Part shown: positions 15,617 through 24,489 of the stretch, one piece after another | Layout: every line of letters starts with the position of its first letter | Position numbering within the stretch: position 1 is the stretch's first letter | Notes under the pieces: generated by a model | What the model was told of the DNA's origin: nothing | What the model saw: the letters and a program-made list of their open reading frames with translations, nothing else | The model's database searches: none | Made by a program: the position numbers and the translations under genes | Source of the DNA: CAZFER01 sp964517495 | Lineage (GTDB): Bacteria > Hinthialibacterota > Hinthialibacteria > Hinthialibacterales > Hinthialibacteraceae | NCBI GenBank assembly: GCA_964517495.1 | Contig: CAZFER010000051.1 | Location: forward strand, 1 to 47,453 | Direction of reading: 5' to 3' | DNA length: 47,453 nt

Positions 15617-17349
15617 TTTCGTCCTATTAAACATATGGAAAGCTGCTTCATGACTTCCATCGCACGATGAGCAGGCGTGTGGTTTGATTTGATCCACTGA
15701 CGACCTCTCTCTACAATCTGTTTTCGTTCTTCAGCCTCATGTAAATAGTATTCCGTTTTTTCCAATAGTTCATTATTATTTTTAAAGATACATGCATGGT
15801 CCTCGGGCTGAAGAATCCCTCTCTCAAAATCCTCCACCCAATCGCTCAGCAAAAATCCCCCAGCAAAAGGGATGTCAAAATCACGAATATTCAATGATGT
15901 TGGACATTGAAGGCTATGCAAATTAATATTGATTGAGGCTGATGCATAACAATCCGCCAGGTTCTCTGATTCCACCAAACCATGAATCCGGTTTTTATAC
16001 TTATCATCCACAAAACTGATCCAATCATCAGGCCCGAAAATATGCAAACCCAACGGAAACAGGAGATTCGCGATGTTTACCCGCCGCCGGGAAGTGGCAA
16101 TAACATAAAGAAAATACAACAATGACGTTTTTCGACACTGAAATTGTTTGTTCAGCCGGTTTTGGTTGAAAGCCAAGGCACATTGTATCAACTCATCATA
16201 CTCATATTGATGATCTTCACCGACCAACTCATCTTTTACGTTTTTAAGTAAAAAAGATTGTAAAAGTGTTTCAAGATATGTTTTTGCTGGTTTGGATAGC
16301 GATTGTATATATTCATTTGGATTGATAACGCTTCCAACATAGAGAATAGGAAAAGCAAATTCCTCTCTCCACCCTCCTTCCGATTGTAACGAGGTTGATG
16401 GGGGAAGATGAAACAAGCACCGTGGATTATATGGCTCGAAATATGGTAAATAACTTCGATCACAAACAGCCACACTATCAGACAAAGAGGCGGCTAAATC
16501 GGAAGAAACAAAATGGGGATGATCAACATACCAGGTCAGTTTTTCCACCGCCATCTTGTGGATAATCGAATTTGGAATCCCCAGCGAATGTAACCTGCTG
16601 GCGGCTGGCCCATTCATTAGAAAAATCAAATCTGGCGAAAATTCCACCAACTCGGAAAGCAGTTTTTCACGCACATTGCATCCCCTGGCTATGTAGGAAC
16701 ATTGAACAGAACAACCTTGAGAAGCAAAACCATTTAAAAACGCCTCTGTTAATCCCCTGTAGATCGGAGCAGAAGGCTCGATATGTGCCCAAACTCGTGG
16801 AAAAGCATCTTCGCGGATCACCTTTCGCAGCTGATAAAACGTTTTTAATGCCTTGGAAAAGTGTTCACGCTCAGTTTGAATGGCCCGCTGCATGAGAGCC
16901 TGAATCGTCTTAATTCGATGAGGTTCTTGAGGATAAGAAATAAATTGAAAAGCCGTCGGCGGAAATTGAAAAAAGCCCTCACTTCTTATAACTTCCAATA
17001 GATGATCCTGCCAATTAGTCCCAAGCACCCAGAACACATTAGGCGAAAGAATCCATTCACGGCAATCATACCGATATAACACTGAAACAATCTTTTCCAA
17101 AGAAGGCTCAATTAATATTACACCGGATTGGTTATTTTTCAGGCAAGCCAAATAAGCGGATTGAAGATAGTTCAAAGAGGGCAAAACCAAAATAAACCGG
17201 TTTGATTTCAGTGAGATTTGTGGAAGGCTTTTAAATTCAAAACCACTGATAGCCATTTGAATATCCATTTTTTCAAATGGCAAAATAAGTGTGGGATAAC
17301 GAAAACGAAAGGCTTTCAAATTTAATTGAAATAAGTCGCTTATGGGCAT
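15613..17349 (-). CDS. CgeB-like glycosyltransferase family protein
   Basis: This 578-residue protein belongs to the CgeB/spore maturation glycosyltransferase-like group. The N-terminal half contains helical and strand pieces with DLIFLMNGPAASRL near 243. The C-terminal part has the family signature: ASININLHSLQCPTSLNIRDFDIPFAGGFLLSDW (near 482-516), then GRQWIKSNHTPAHRAMEVM. Known or supposed members add sugars to surface proteins or spores. ATG at 17349 follows GGGAAGGC. It lies 39 bp after the UDP-xylose synthase-like gene and is coupled to the Maf-like gene, giving a small sugar-donor plus transferase unit. Confidence 0.8.
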   Translation of the reverse strand: MPISDLFQLNLKAFRFRYPTLILPFEKMDIQMAISGFEFKSLPQISLKSNRFILVLPSLNYLQSAYLACLKNNQSGVILIEPSLEKIVSVLYRYDCREWILSPNVFWVLGTNWQDHLLEVIRSEGFFQFPPTAFQFISYPQEPHRIKTIQALMQRAIQTEREHFSKALKTFYQLRKVIREDAFPRVWAHIEPSAPIYRGLTEAFLNGFASQGCSVQCSYIARGCNVREKLLSELVEFSPDLIFLMNGPAASRLHSLGIPNSIIHKMAVEKLTWYVDHPHFVSSDLAASLSDSVAVCDRSYLPYFEPYNPRCLFHLPPSTSLQSEGGWREEFAFPILYVGSVINPNEYIQSLSKPAKTYLETLLQSFLLKNVKDELVGEDHQYEYDELIQCALAFNQNRLNKQFQCRKTSLLYFLYVIATSRRRVNIANLLFPLGLHIFGPDDWISFVDDKYKNRIHGLVESENLADCYASASININLHSLQCPTSLNIRDFDIPFAGGFLLSDWVEDFERGILQPEDHACIFKNNNELLEKTEYYLHEAEERKQIVERGRQWIKSNHTPAHRAMEVMKQLSICLIGRK

Positions 17350-17388
17350 CAAAGCCTTCCCACTTACTACTGTTTAATAGGGAAACAT

Positions 17389-18342
17389 TTATGTTGCTGC
17401 AGGCTCTTTTACTAATACCTTGCTAAAATAATCAATGGTTTTTTGCAGCCCCTCACGTAACGGAACTTTCGGCTCCCACCCCAATTTTTCACGCGCTAAA
17501 GAGATATCCGGCTGGCGTACTTTGGGATCATCTTCGGGCAAGGATTTGTAAACTATTTCGCTATTGGAATTGGTCAATTCTATCACCAAATGGCTTAGTT
17601 CACCCACCGTCATTTCATAAGGGTTGCCGATATTCACAGGAGTTTTAATATCCGATTCCAGCAAACGAATAATACCTTCCACTTCGTCTGAAACATAACA
17701 AAATGAACGGGTTTGGTTACCATCACCGAACACCGTTAATGATTCCCCCCTAAGGGCCTGAGTGATAAATGTCGAGACCACTCTGCCATCTTTGACCCGC
17801 ATCCGTGGCCCATAGGTATTAAAAATCCGGACAATACGTGTTTCCACCCCGTGATAACGCTGGTAAGCCATTGTAATGGCTTCTGCGAAACGCTTGGCTT
17901 CATCATAAACACCACGCGGTCCAATTGGATTAACATTCCCCCAGTAATTCTCCGGCTGAGGATGTAGTAATGGATCACCATAAACTTCCGACGTGGAAGC
18001 TAATAGGAGCTTCGCATTCTTTTCTTTTGCCAATCCTAAGGCTTTATGGGTCCCCAATGAGCCTACTTTAAGCGTTTGAATCGGCAGTTTTAGATAATCA
18101 ATCGGACTGGCCGGTGAAGCAAAATGAAGGATATTGTCAATATGTTCTGGAACATGTATAAAGTTGGTGACATCATGGTTAATATACAGAAAATCTTCAC
18201 GTCCAAACAAATGTTCAATATTGGACATACTCCCTGTAATCAGGTTATCCATACAAATAACATGATGTCCCCGCTGCAGTAAAGCATCCGCTAGATGGGA
18301 TCCTAAAAAACCTGCGCCACCCGTAATCAGCGTTCTCGGCAT
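17389..18342 (-). CDS. UDP-glucuronate decarboxylase-like NAD-dependent sugar epimerase/dehydratase
   Basis: This 317-residue extended SDR enzyme has the NAD site TGGAGFLGSHLADALL at residue 7 and the catalytic triad in STSEVYGDP (near 117) and YDEAKRFAEA (near 147). PRGVYDEAKR, FNTYGPRMRVKDGRVVSTF and FGDGNQTRSFCYVSDEV are close to UDP-xylose synthase (UXS), which oxidises and decarboxylates UDP-glucuronate to UDP-xylose. Other products, such as a 4-keto pentose or an epimer, cannot be excluded. It sits just before the CgeB-like glycosyltransferase and likely supplies its donor. It lies 104 bp after the TPR gene. Confidence 0.9.
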   Translation of the reverse strand: MPRTLITGGAGFLGSHLADALLQRGHHVICMDNLITGSMSNIEHLFGREDFLYINHDVTNFIHVPEHIDNILHFASPASPIDYLKLPIQTLKVGSLGTHKALGLAKEKNAKLLLASTSEVYGDPLLHPQPENYWGNVNPIGPRGVYDEAKRFAEAITMAYQRYHGVETRIVRIFNTYGPRMRVKDGRVVSTFITQALRGESLTVFGDGNQTRSFCYVSDEVEGIIRLLESDIKTPVNIGNPYEMTVGELSHLVIELTNSNSEIVYKSLPEDDPKVRQPDISLAREKLGWEPKVPLREGLQKTIDYFSKVLVKEPAAT

Positions 18343-18446
18343 TTCTGATTAAACTCCATCATTGAATTAAAAACGATCATTAAACGGTAACCATCGTATC
18401 AACGAAAGGCTTTTGAGGCAAGCAGCATGAAGAAACCATTTCAAAC

Positions 18447-19619
18447 TTATCGGCGTATCGCTTCTTGCTGTTTTAACTGAGCTTTTATACTTTGAATGCG
18501 CGAAAATCCCCGTTGAGCGGGAAAAAAGTTCGGATTGATTTGCAACGCATTCAAATACAGGTCTTGAGCTCGGTCCAAATTCCCTTTTTCATGTTCCAGG
18601 TCGGCAAGATGAACCAGAGCACGAATATGCCTTGGATTCAATTCAACCACCCGCTTAAACGCTTCATATGCCTGCTCTTTATTCTGTTTTTGCAATGAAA
18701 TGACTCCCCATCCAAAAAAAGCGGGAGGATATTGGGGATCAACCTCTTTGGCTTGCTGAAACGCCTTTTCCGCCTGGTCCCACGCCTTGATGGAAGCATA
18801 GATATTTCCCATGTTGACATAGGGGGTAACCAGTTGAGGATGATGAGCAATCAAGTGTCGAAACGAAAGGATTTGCTGATTAACCTGATGCAATCTTTTA
18901 TGCCTCGAAAGCCAATTACGGCTTTTTTGCGTTTCTCCTTCTTTGGCAAGCAACATTCCCAACTGCAATGGCGGTTTTTCATCCAAAGGATTAAGAGAAA
19001 TCGCCTCTCTGAGGTATGAAAACGCTTTTTCACGATTATTAAGAGCGCGATAAGCCAAACCAAGTTGATAAGCAAGTTCTGAATTAAATGAACTTGGAAT
19101 CACTCCCTGCTTTCGATTCAATACATCCTGACATCGGTGAAAACTAAATAAAGCGGCATTCAGCTGGTTAGTCGCCAGTTGTGATTTTCCAAGCTGCAAC
19201 CAAGCACGTTCCTCCATCGGATAATGCTTGAGAATTCGCTGGGAGAGAAAAATGGATTGATCATGCCGTCCAGCGCCAGCCTCAAGTTGAGCTTTCAGGA
19301 GAAGGGCTTCCAGATTTAAAGGTTCACCAGCAAGAAGACGCTGAACCACCTCGAGTGCTTCTGAATTTCGATTGAGTTTGATCAAACTATGAGCCTTTCC
19401 GATATATGCTGTATCAATGGTTGGAGTCGCTTCAATAATTTGGTCATAGGTTTCAAGTGCATCAATATAATGCCCTTTATCAACATATTGTCGGGCAGAA
19501 TCCATCAGAGGTTCAGCTGCATAAGTAAACGGATTGGAAACACCCCACAAAAAAACGAAAAGTGCCCCTATTATAAGAAATAATGATATAGGAATGGATC
19601 GTTCGGAAGACAAAGACAT
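18447..19619 (-). CDS. Membrane-anchored TPR protein
   Basis: This protein of about 390 residues has one N-terminal membrane segment (ISLFLIIGALFVFLWGV, residues ~11-27). The rest is about nine tetratricopeptide repeats (for example YVDKGHYIDALETYDQIIEATP, YVNMGNIYASIKAWDQAEKAF, and LVHLADLEHEKGNLDRAQDLY). TPRs are protein-protein scaffolds; this one likely faces the periplasm. ATG at 19619 is preferred; a TTG at 19634 is in frame. It follows the CRTAC1-type gene by 23 bp, and such pairs are common in Planctomycetota and Acidobacteriota. No catalytic domain is seen. Confidence 0.9.
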   Translation of the reverse strand: MSLSSERSIPISLFLIIGALFVFLWGVSNPFTYAAEPLMDSARQYVDKGHYIDALETYDQIIEATPTIDTAYIGKAHSLIKLNRNSEALEVVQRLLAGEPLNLEALLLKAQLEAGAGRHDQSIFLSQRILKHYPMEERAWLQLGKSQLATNQLNAALFSFHRCQDVLNRKQGVIPSSFNSELAYQLGLAYRALNNREKAFSYLREAISLNPLDEKPPLQLGMLLAKEGETQKSRNWLSRHKRLHQVNQQILSFRHLIAHHPQLVTPYVNMGNIYASIKAWDQAEKAFQQAKEVDPQYPPAFFGWGVISLQKQNKEQAYEAFKRVVELNPRHIRALVHLADLEHEKGNLDRAQDLYLNALQINPNFFPAQRGFSRIQSIKAQLKQQEAIRR

Positions 19620-19642
19620 GATTTCGTTCGCCAATCGATAAA

Positions 19643-21286
19643 TTAATTGTTCAGCGAACTCCCTTCTTCAATGGTCAGATTTTGATCAACCGCCACGTTC
19701 TTGAAGACATCCTTTACACCACTGGGCCATTGGACAATCAACTCGTTTATTTTATCTGCTTCTCCTAATCCAAAATGAACGCGAGGATCATTCATCCCGG
19801 CATAGGTTCCCCCAAGGCGCACATCATCGATTCGTGTTTTTCCCCCTGCCTTTAAGATAATACGCGCTCCTGCGCCATCGCAGTTGCTTTTCACACCCAC
19901 CGTGCGGATTTGAATCCAATGACCTCCATTTTGAGTATCGTTTCGAAGCACGTCGGCTTTATCACGGGCATTGGTAATAACAATATCGATATCACCATCC
20001 TGATCAAGATCGCCAAATGAAGCGCCTCGGCTGGATTTACGGATTTGTAATCCCGGCCCCGCTTTATTGGAAACATTATTAAATGTTCCATCTCCCTGAT
20101 TAAGAAAGAGGAAGTTGGTATTCTTATACGAAGTGGATTTATCATAGAGCTCGATATTATCCTGCAAATGACCCGCTGAGATAAAGCAATCTCGCCACCC
20201 ATCATGATCAAAATCATAAATTCCTACGCCCCAGGTTACAAATGGAATAGTGGGTGGACCAATTTTTGATTCAAGGCACACATCCTGAAAAAGCGCACCA
20301 TTTAGATTGCGATATACTGAAACCATCTGATGCTGATAATTAGTTGAGATTAAATCGATAAATCCATCATCATCATAATCACGAAAATCGGCTCCCATAC
20401 TGCCTTGCGGCGAACCATTCTGATCATAGGCCACTCCCGTATATAACCCGACCTCCTCGAATCTCCCCCCTAAATTATGAAACAGGTAATTGGCACGGGC
20501 GTCATTCACAACAAACAAATCCTGGAGGCCATCATTATCATAATCGGTTGTCACCAAAGACATTCCCGTGGAGGCTGGCGCATCCATACCCGCTTCCTTG
20601 GTAATATCCGTAAATGTACCATCACCATTATTGCGATAGAGAATGTCTTTCGCATGAGCGTAATTCAATCGCGAGCAATAAATATGATGCTCATGATGAT
20701 AACAAGGTTTGTATTTGTTGTAATCAATTTGCAGATAATTGGCTACATAAAGATCCAAATCACCATCGTTTTCAATGTCAAAAAAAACGCCAGCAGCGCC
20801 TTGGCGGGTATCACCTACCCCTGCCTCCTCAGTAACATCGGTAAAGGTTCCATCCCCGTTGTTGCGGAATAACACATTTGGACCAAAATTAATGACATAC
20901 AGGTCCATATCGCCATCATTATCGTAATCTCCCGCCACACAACCGTAGCCATACCCCCGATCCCCCACACCAGCCTGATGAGTTACATCAGAAAATGTCA
21001 TATCCCCATTGTTCCGATACAACCGGTTGGCCGGAGATTCTTCTCGAGTTGCTCCGGGTAATTTTGCCCCATTAACGAAATAAATGTCGAGGTAACCATC
21101 GTTGTTATAATCAAACAATCCCAAACCAGAACAAGTCGTCTCCATCACATAACGCCGGCCGGAACTGCCGTCATAATGAACAAAATCCACTCCGGCTTGT
21201 TCAGTCACATCTTCAAAAACAACCTGCTGAGCCATAACAAAAGAAGGGAAAAACACCAAAATCGCAACAAGACTATATAATCGCAT
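19643..21286 (-). CDS. CRTAC1/ASPIC-UnbV-type secreted FG-GAP repeat protein
   Basis: This 547-residue protein has a signal peptide ending SFVMA-QQ and then many VCBS/FG-GAP units with the calcium-type loop DxDxDGxxD (DYNNDGYLDI, DYDNDGDMDLYV, DIENDGDLDLYV, DYDNDGLQDLFV, DQDGDIDIVI). These should form a beta-propeller. The last ~75 residues are the ASPIC/UnbV domain: GAGARIILKAGG, RLGGTYAGMNDPRVHFGLG, and VQWPSGVKDVFKNV. The role of this family outside animals is not settled; extracellular ligand binding is inferred. ATG at 21286 follows AAGGTAGGG. Confidence 0.95.
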   Translation of the reverse strand: MRLYSLVAILVFFPSFVMAQQVVFEDVTEQAGVDFVHYDGSSGRRYVMETTCSGLGLFDYNNDGYLDIYFVNGAKLPGATREESPANRLYRNNGDMTFSDVTHQAGVGDRGYGYGCVAGDYDNDGDMDLYVINFGPNVLFRNNGDGTFTDVTEEAGVGDTRQGAAGVFFDIENDGDLDLYVANYLQIDYNKYKPCYHHEHHIYCSRLNYAHAKDILYRNNGDGTFTDITKEAGMDAPASTGMSLVTTDYDNDGLQDLFVVNDARANYLFHNLGGRFEEVGLYTGVAYDQNGSPQGSMGADFRDYDDDGFIDLISTNYQHQMVSVYRNLNGALFQDVCLESKIGPPTIPFVTWGVGIYDFDHDGWRDCFISAGHLQDNIELYDKSTSYKNTNFLFLNQGDGTFNNVSNKAGPGLQIRKSSRGASFGDLDQDGDIDIVITNARDKADVLRNDTQNGGHWIQIRTVGVKSNCDGAGARIILKAGGKTRIDDVRLGGTYAGMNDPRVHFGLGEADKINELIVQWPSGVKDVFKNVAVDQNLTIEEGSSLNN

Positions 21287-21332
21287 CAAATACCCTACCT
21301 TAAATATGAATTAATCGATATTCTTAATCCTA

Positions 21333-22622
21333 TCAGGTTTTGCGAGGTTTCTTTTTGGCAGCAGGAAACAGTACATTGTTGAGGATTAATCGGTAGCCTG
21401 GTGAATTGGGATACTGAGTCAGATCGGTGTCTTTTTCTCCCACCAGATGTTGTGGATCCTCCGGATCATGCCCCCCCAAGAAAGTAAATGTGCCATCTTC
21501 CAATACACCATGAATGTATTTTGCCACACCACTTTCAGGAAAATCAGCCAGCACAATCACGAAAGGTTTTAATTTGCTTTTCCGAAACGCAGTGGTCTGA
21601 CCTAAAAAATCATCCACTTTTGAAACGTGATCCTGCGTTAACATGGTGGGAACCGGATCAAACTTGGCGGAAAACTCAAATAAAGTGAACGACTTAGCTT
21701 TATAAGTCGCCCCTTGGGTCGGAACACTATGGCTCACATCAATATCCGAGTATTCGTAGAGATTTGGATCGGGCAACAGTTTGAAATCACGAAATGCCAA
21801 GGTCTTATCAAAATTCAACTTGGATTGATAATCCGGTGTAAGTCCATCACCATCGATTTGAGGCGCGACAATATCAATCCCCTCTGCAGAGAGAGCGATA
21901 TCCAAGGTATCAGTTGCCGCACACATGGCGAACAAAAACCCACCTTTCCGCACATAATTCCGAATTTCATTGGCCACTGCCCATTTATGACGCTGTACTT
22001 TTTTGAATCCTGCCTCTTGGGCGGCAACCATCGCTTCACGCACCTTCGCCTGATACCAGGGGGCATTATTGAAATTTGCATAAAACTTCCCAAATTGGCC
22101 GGTAAAATCCTCATGGTGAAGGTGAAGCCAATCATACCGCATAAGTTCACCCCGTAAAACTTGCGGATCCCAGACCTTTTCATAAGGGATTTCTGCATAG
22201 TTAAGCGCCAATGTTACCGCGTCATCCCAAGGATCACTGGAGGGTGGCGTATATACTGCCACTTTGGGCGCTTTCTCCAAGGGAACAACATCCATGTTCC
22301 CCTCTTCAATACTTGTGTGTATGGATGCAATTTCTGAATCGGATACAGGGATAGCCGTCACTCCTTTTAAGGCCGCCCGTCGCTGAGTATTTTGCACTTC
22401 GTAAATCAAAAACGATCCACCACGATAGTTCAATAACCATTCAGCCTTATAAACTCGGGGAGACTGCAATGCCCAATAGGTTACTCCATAGGCTTTTAAA
22501 TGATCAGTTTGGGAACCAGTATCCATGGGGATTAATAAACCTTCTCCCCATGCTGGAATTACAACAATGAATAACGCTATAACCATATGAACGAAGTATC
22601 TTATGTTGAGTATAAAAAACAA
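21333..22622 (-). CDS. Exported protein of a family often auto-named asparagine synthetase B; function unknown
   Basis: This 429-residue protein begins with a signal peptide ending IPAWG-EG (TTG start at 22622, with GAGAGG upstream). An ATG at 22586 would give a signal without positive charge. Features include LIPMDTGSQTDHLKAYGVTYW, LLNYRGGSFL, APKVAVYTPPSSDPWDDAVTLAL, YDWLHLHHEDFTGQFGKFY and GGFLFAMCAATDTLDIALSAEGID. From memory, relatives occur widely in Bacteroidota under the name asparagine synthetase B, but I see no asparagine synthase motifs. The central part looks like a class I amidotransferase-type or ThuA-like fold. It precedes the CRTAC1-type gene by 46 bp. Confidence 0.8.
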   Translation of the reverse strand: MFFILNIRYFVHMVIALFIVVIPAWGEGLLIPMDTGSQTDHLKAYGVTYWALQSPRVYKAEWLLNYRGGSFLIYEVQNTQRRAALKGVTAIPVSDSEIASIHTSIEEGNMDVVPLEKAPKVAVYTPPSSDPWDDAVTLALNYAEIPYEKVWDPQVLRGELMRYDWLHLHHEDFTGQFGKFYANFNNAPWYQAKVREAMVAAQEAGFKKVQRHKWAVANEIRNYVRKGGFLFAMCAATDTLDIALSAEGIDIVAPQIDGDGLTPDYQSKLNFDKTLAFRDFKLLPDPNLYEYSDIDVSHSVPTQGATYKAKSFTLFEFSAKFDPVPTMLTQDHVSKVDDFLGQTTAFRKSKLKPFVIVLADFPESGVAKYIHGVLEDGTFTFLGGHDPEDPQHLVGEKDTDLTQYPNSPGYRLILNNVLFPAAKKKPRKT

Positions 22623-22624
22623 AA

Positions 22625-23689
22625 TTAATTTCCTCTCTGATTTTTACATTCTTTTATAAGTTGTTTAATTTCTTTCAGAGAATTTATAGTAAGAGCATGC
22701 TTCCGGAGTTCTCTCAAAAAAGGAAGATCATCAAGAGTTTTAATTGATTTATCCAGAGATTGAGGAACATCGCCGAACTTAACGTTGAGAATGTCAATAA
22801 GAGTAACCTGGGCTTCTTTAATACTTCCCCTTTGCTCTCCCTTTTGTTCTCCTCTTTGCTCTCCGATCTCAATCCCTCTTTTCTCTCCAATCTTGATTCC
22901 TTCCTTCATTCCTTCCTTCATTCCCTTTTCCTGAGCGATTCGTTCAAATGGAGCAAGAATAGGCATTTTCTTTTCCTCCTGGAAGTTATCTATTCTTTTA
23001 ATAAATGATTGTTCTAAATCTTCGGGCAGTGTCATTAAAATGTCGATAAACTTATACAACAAAAATACCTCATCTCTCGAAAATCCCTTAACCAACATTT
23101 CTTTGGTAATTGCTTCTTTTTGATTCAAGCGCTCCTCCGGTATATTTTTAGTCTCCAACGTCCCAAGGTGTGCAATCACAAAAAATGCAAAAGGATTTTT
23201 ACTTCTCTTTAGTTCCTCAACCTGATTTCGATAATCTAATAATTTCACTGTTTGAAATTTCAATTGCACCTGGCTTCCCCATAGATTATACTCAAATCGT
23301 TCCGGTCTCCAATTTGGTTTGTCATCACCTAAAACCAGCAAACTCATAACCGGCTTCCTATAACGTAAATAAAGCAAACTATTATAGATATACATCCGTT
23401 CTGCAACATCTTTCCGCTGCTGAGATTGAACTTCCAGGTGGATATAAACCCATTTTTCTTCTCCTGAATTCTGATACACTTTCAACAGTTTATCAACAAA
23501 CCTTTTGCTCACTGCCGCTTCTTTTGCAATTTTGCTGAGCTCTTTTTCCAGCGATTCGAATCCTTTATTCCAATCAATCTCACCATAAACGTCCGGGAAG
23601 AACAATTTCAGAAACCATGGTAGAAAGTGATCCAGGATTTCTTTCCATGAGTTGTCAAAATCGGCTGTGATGCTTTTATTCTCGTTCAT
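22625..23689 (-). CDS. Rpn/PD-(D/E)XK-type nuclease-transposase family protein
   Basis: This 354-residue protein matches the recombination-promoting nuclease (Rpn/YhgA-like) group. The N-terminal part has DHFLPWFLKLFFPDVYGEIDW with Asp39, and WVYIHLEVQSQQRKDVAERM with the Glu86-x-Gln88 of a PD-(D/E)XK core. A Gly-Lys-Glu-rich repeat follows (residues 255-288), and the end is LNVKFGDVPQSLD, typical of the group. Such proteins cut DNA and spread like selfish elements, but their role is not settled. The gene ends 2 bp before the next start. A TATAAT lies only 5 bases upstream of its ATG and no ribosome site is seen. Confidence 0.85.
   Translation of the reverse strand: MNENKSITADFDNSWKEILDHFLPWFLKLFFPDVYGEIDWNKGFESLEKELSKIAKEAAVSKRFVDKLLKVYQNSGEEKWVYIHLEVQSQQRKDVAERMYIYNSLLYLRYRKPVMSLLVLGDDKPNWRPERFEYNLWGSQVQLKFQTVKLLDYRNQVEELKRSKNPFAFFVIAHLGTLETKNIPEERLNQKEAITKEMLVKGFSRDEVFLLYKFIDILMTLPEDLEQSFIKRIDNFQEEKKMPILAPFERIAQEKGMKEGMKEGIKIGEKRGIEIGEQRGEQKGEQRGSIKEAQVTLIDILNVKFGDVPQSLDKSIKTLDDLPFLRELRKHALTINSLKEIKQLIKECKNQRGN
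22826..22927 (-). repeat. Degenerate tandem repeat inside the Rpn-type gene
   Basis: Codons 255-288 encode units of KEGM, KIGEKRG, EIGEQRG and EQKGEQRG. The plus-strand DNA is pyrimidine-rich with near-repeats of ccttcattcc and tgctctcc. Such Gly-charged repeats are usual at this position in the family and may vary in copy number. Confidence 0.75.
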
Positions 23690-23694
23690 GTGGA

Positions 23695-23700
23695 ATTATA
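23695..23700 (-). promoter_or_regulatory. TATAAT box 5 bases before the Rpn-type start codon
   Basis: On the minus strand TATAAT is followed by five bases and then the ATG at 23689. If used as a -10 box, transcription would begin at or next to the start codon. The -35 region is poor. No Shine-Dalgarno sequence is seen, which fits a leaderless message. Confidence 0.35.
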
Positions 23701-23729
23701 CAACCGTTGATGAAGAAGCTAAATATATT

Positions 23730-24326
23730 TTACACATACAAGTGATTAAACACCCAAAACGCAGTCCCAACCAGCATCCATAATGAAATAACCGTTAGTA
23801 TCGCTCCCGCCATAAGAATAAAAAAGGCCGGTACAATTAACAATAAACTCGCCTTTTGCCGGTCTAAATCATGAACTTCTCGAAGGGCAAAATACAAAAC
23901 AAAACAAAATGATGCCGTAAACAGTAACAAATTAACAAAGGGAATCGGTACCAACAAGGTATAATAAGCAACGCTTGAATAAGCAATATGGCGAAAAGTG
24001 ACTTCAAAATCCCGTTTGCTCTCTGCATACCGCAACAAACCGTAAATAATAATCGCCGCAACAAATAATGAACATACCCCATATAGCATCGAGGGAAGGA
24101 CCGTAAGCAGCGATAATCCAAGTGTCAAAGGGGCCAGTAACAACGCATAAAAAAGATGGGGAATTAATATGTTAAACGCGGCAAACGTCATGGGCTCCGT
24201 ATAACCATGACGCTCGAGATCATTTAAAAAGAATTGCTTGGGTGATGTCACAATTTCATAAATTTCATCCACATACCGTTGGATAAACGTTGAAAAACCT
24301 TGTTTGAATTGAGATAAGTCACTCAT
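23730..24326 (-). CDS. YIP1-family integral membrane protein
   Basis: This 198-residue protein begins with a cytoplasmic stretch of about 45 residues (FSTFIQRYVDEIYEIVTSPKQFF) that leads into five membrane segments. The YIP1 layout is clear from the start P-[x]-F-F near residue 30 followed by FNILIPHLFYALLLAPLTLG, and AYYTLLVPIPFVNLLLF in the middle. Bacterial YIP1 proteins are of unknown function; the eukaryotic ones act in vesicle traffic. It lies 40 bp upstream of the Rpn-type gene, which may have its own promoter. The ATG has no strong ribosome site. Confidence 0.8.
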   Translation of the reverse strand: MSDLSQFKQGFSTFIQRYVDEIYEIVTSPKQFFLNDLERHGYTEPMTFAAFNILIPHLFYALLLAPLTLGLSLLTVLPSMLYGVCSLFVAAIIIYGLLRYAESKRDFEVTFRHIAYSSVAYYTLLVPIPFVNLLLFTASFCFVLYFALREVHDLDRQKASLLLIVPAFFILMAGAILTVISLWMLVGTAFWVFNHLYV

Positions 24327-24489
24327 AACCCTGAACCCTTATACCCCTCCATATCAGTAATTAAACAAAGCTGATCAATACATTTCGCTGATACACTTTG
24401 TCTGAAATCCTATTCTATTCCTTTTTCATCCAGCAAATATGAGTATGATTTTATCATAAATCCAATAAGTTTCATGCTAAACGTTCATA

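Noticed and set aside
20477..20872. 131-codon frame on the plus strand inside the CRTAC1-type gene
   Set aside because: It lies fully antisense to a well-supported gene with repeated DxDxDG codons and its product is low-complexity Ile/His-rich, as expected from the reverse of that repeat.
22826..22927. Possible CRISPR or satellite array
   Set aside because: The units are short, uneven and in frame with a protein repeat; there are no equal repeats with unique spacers.
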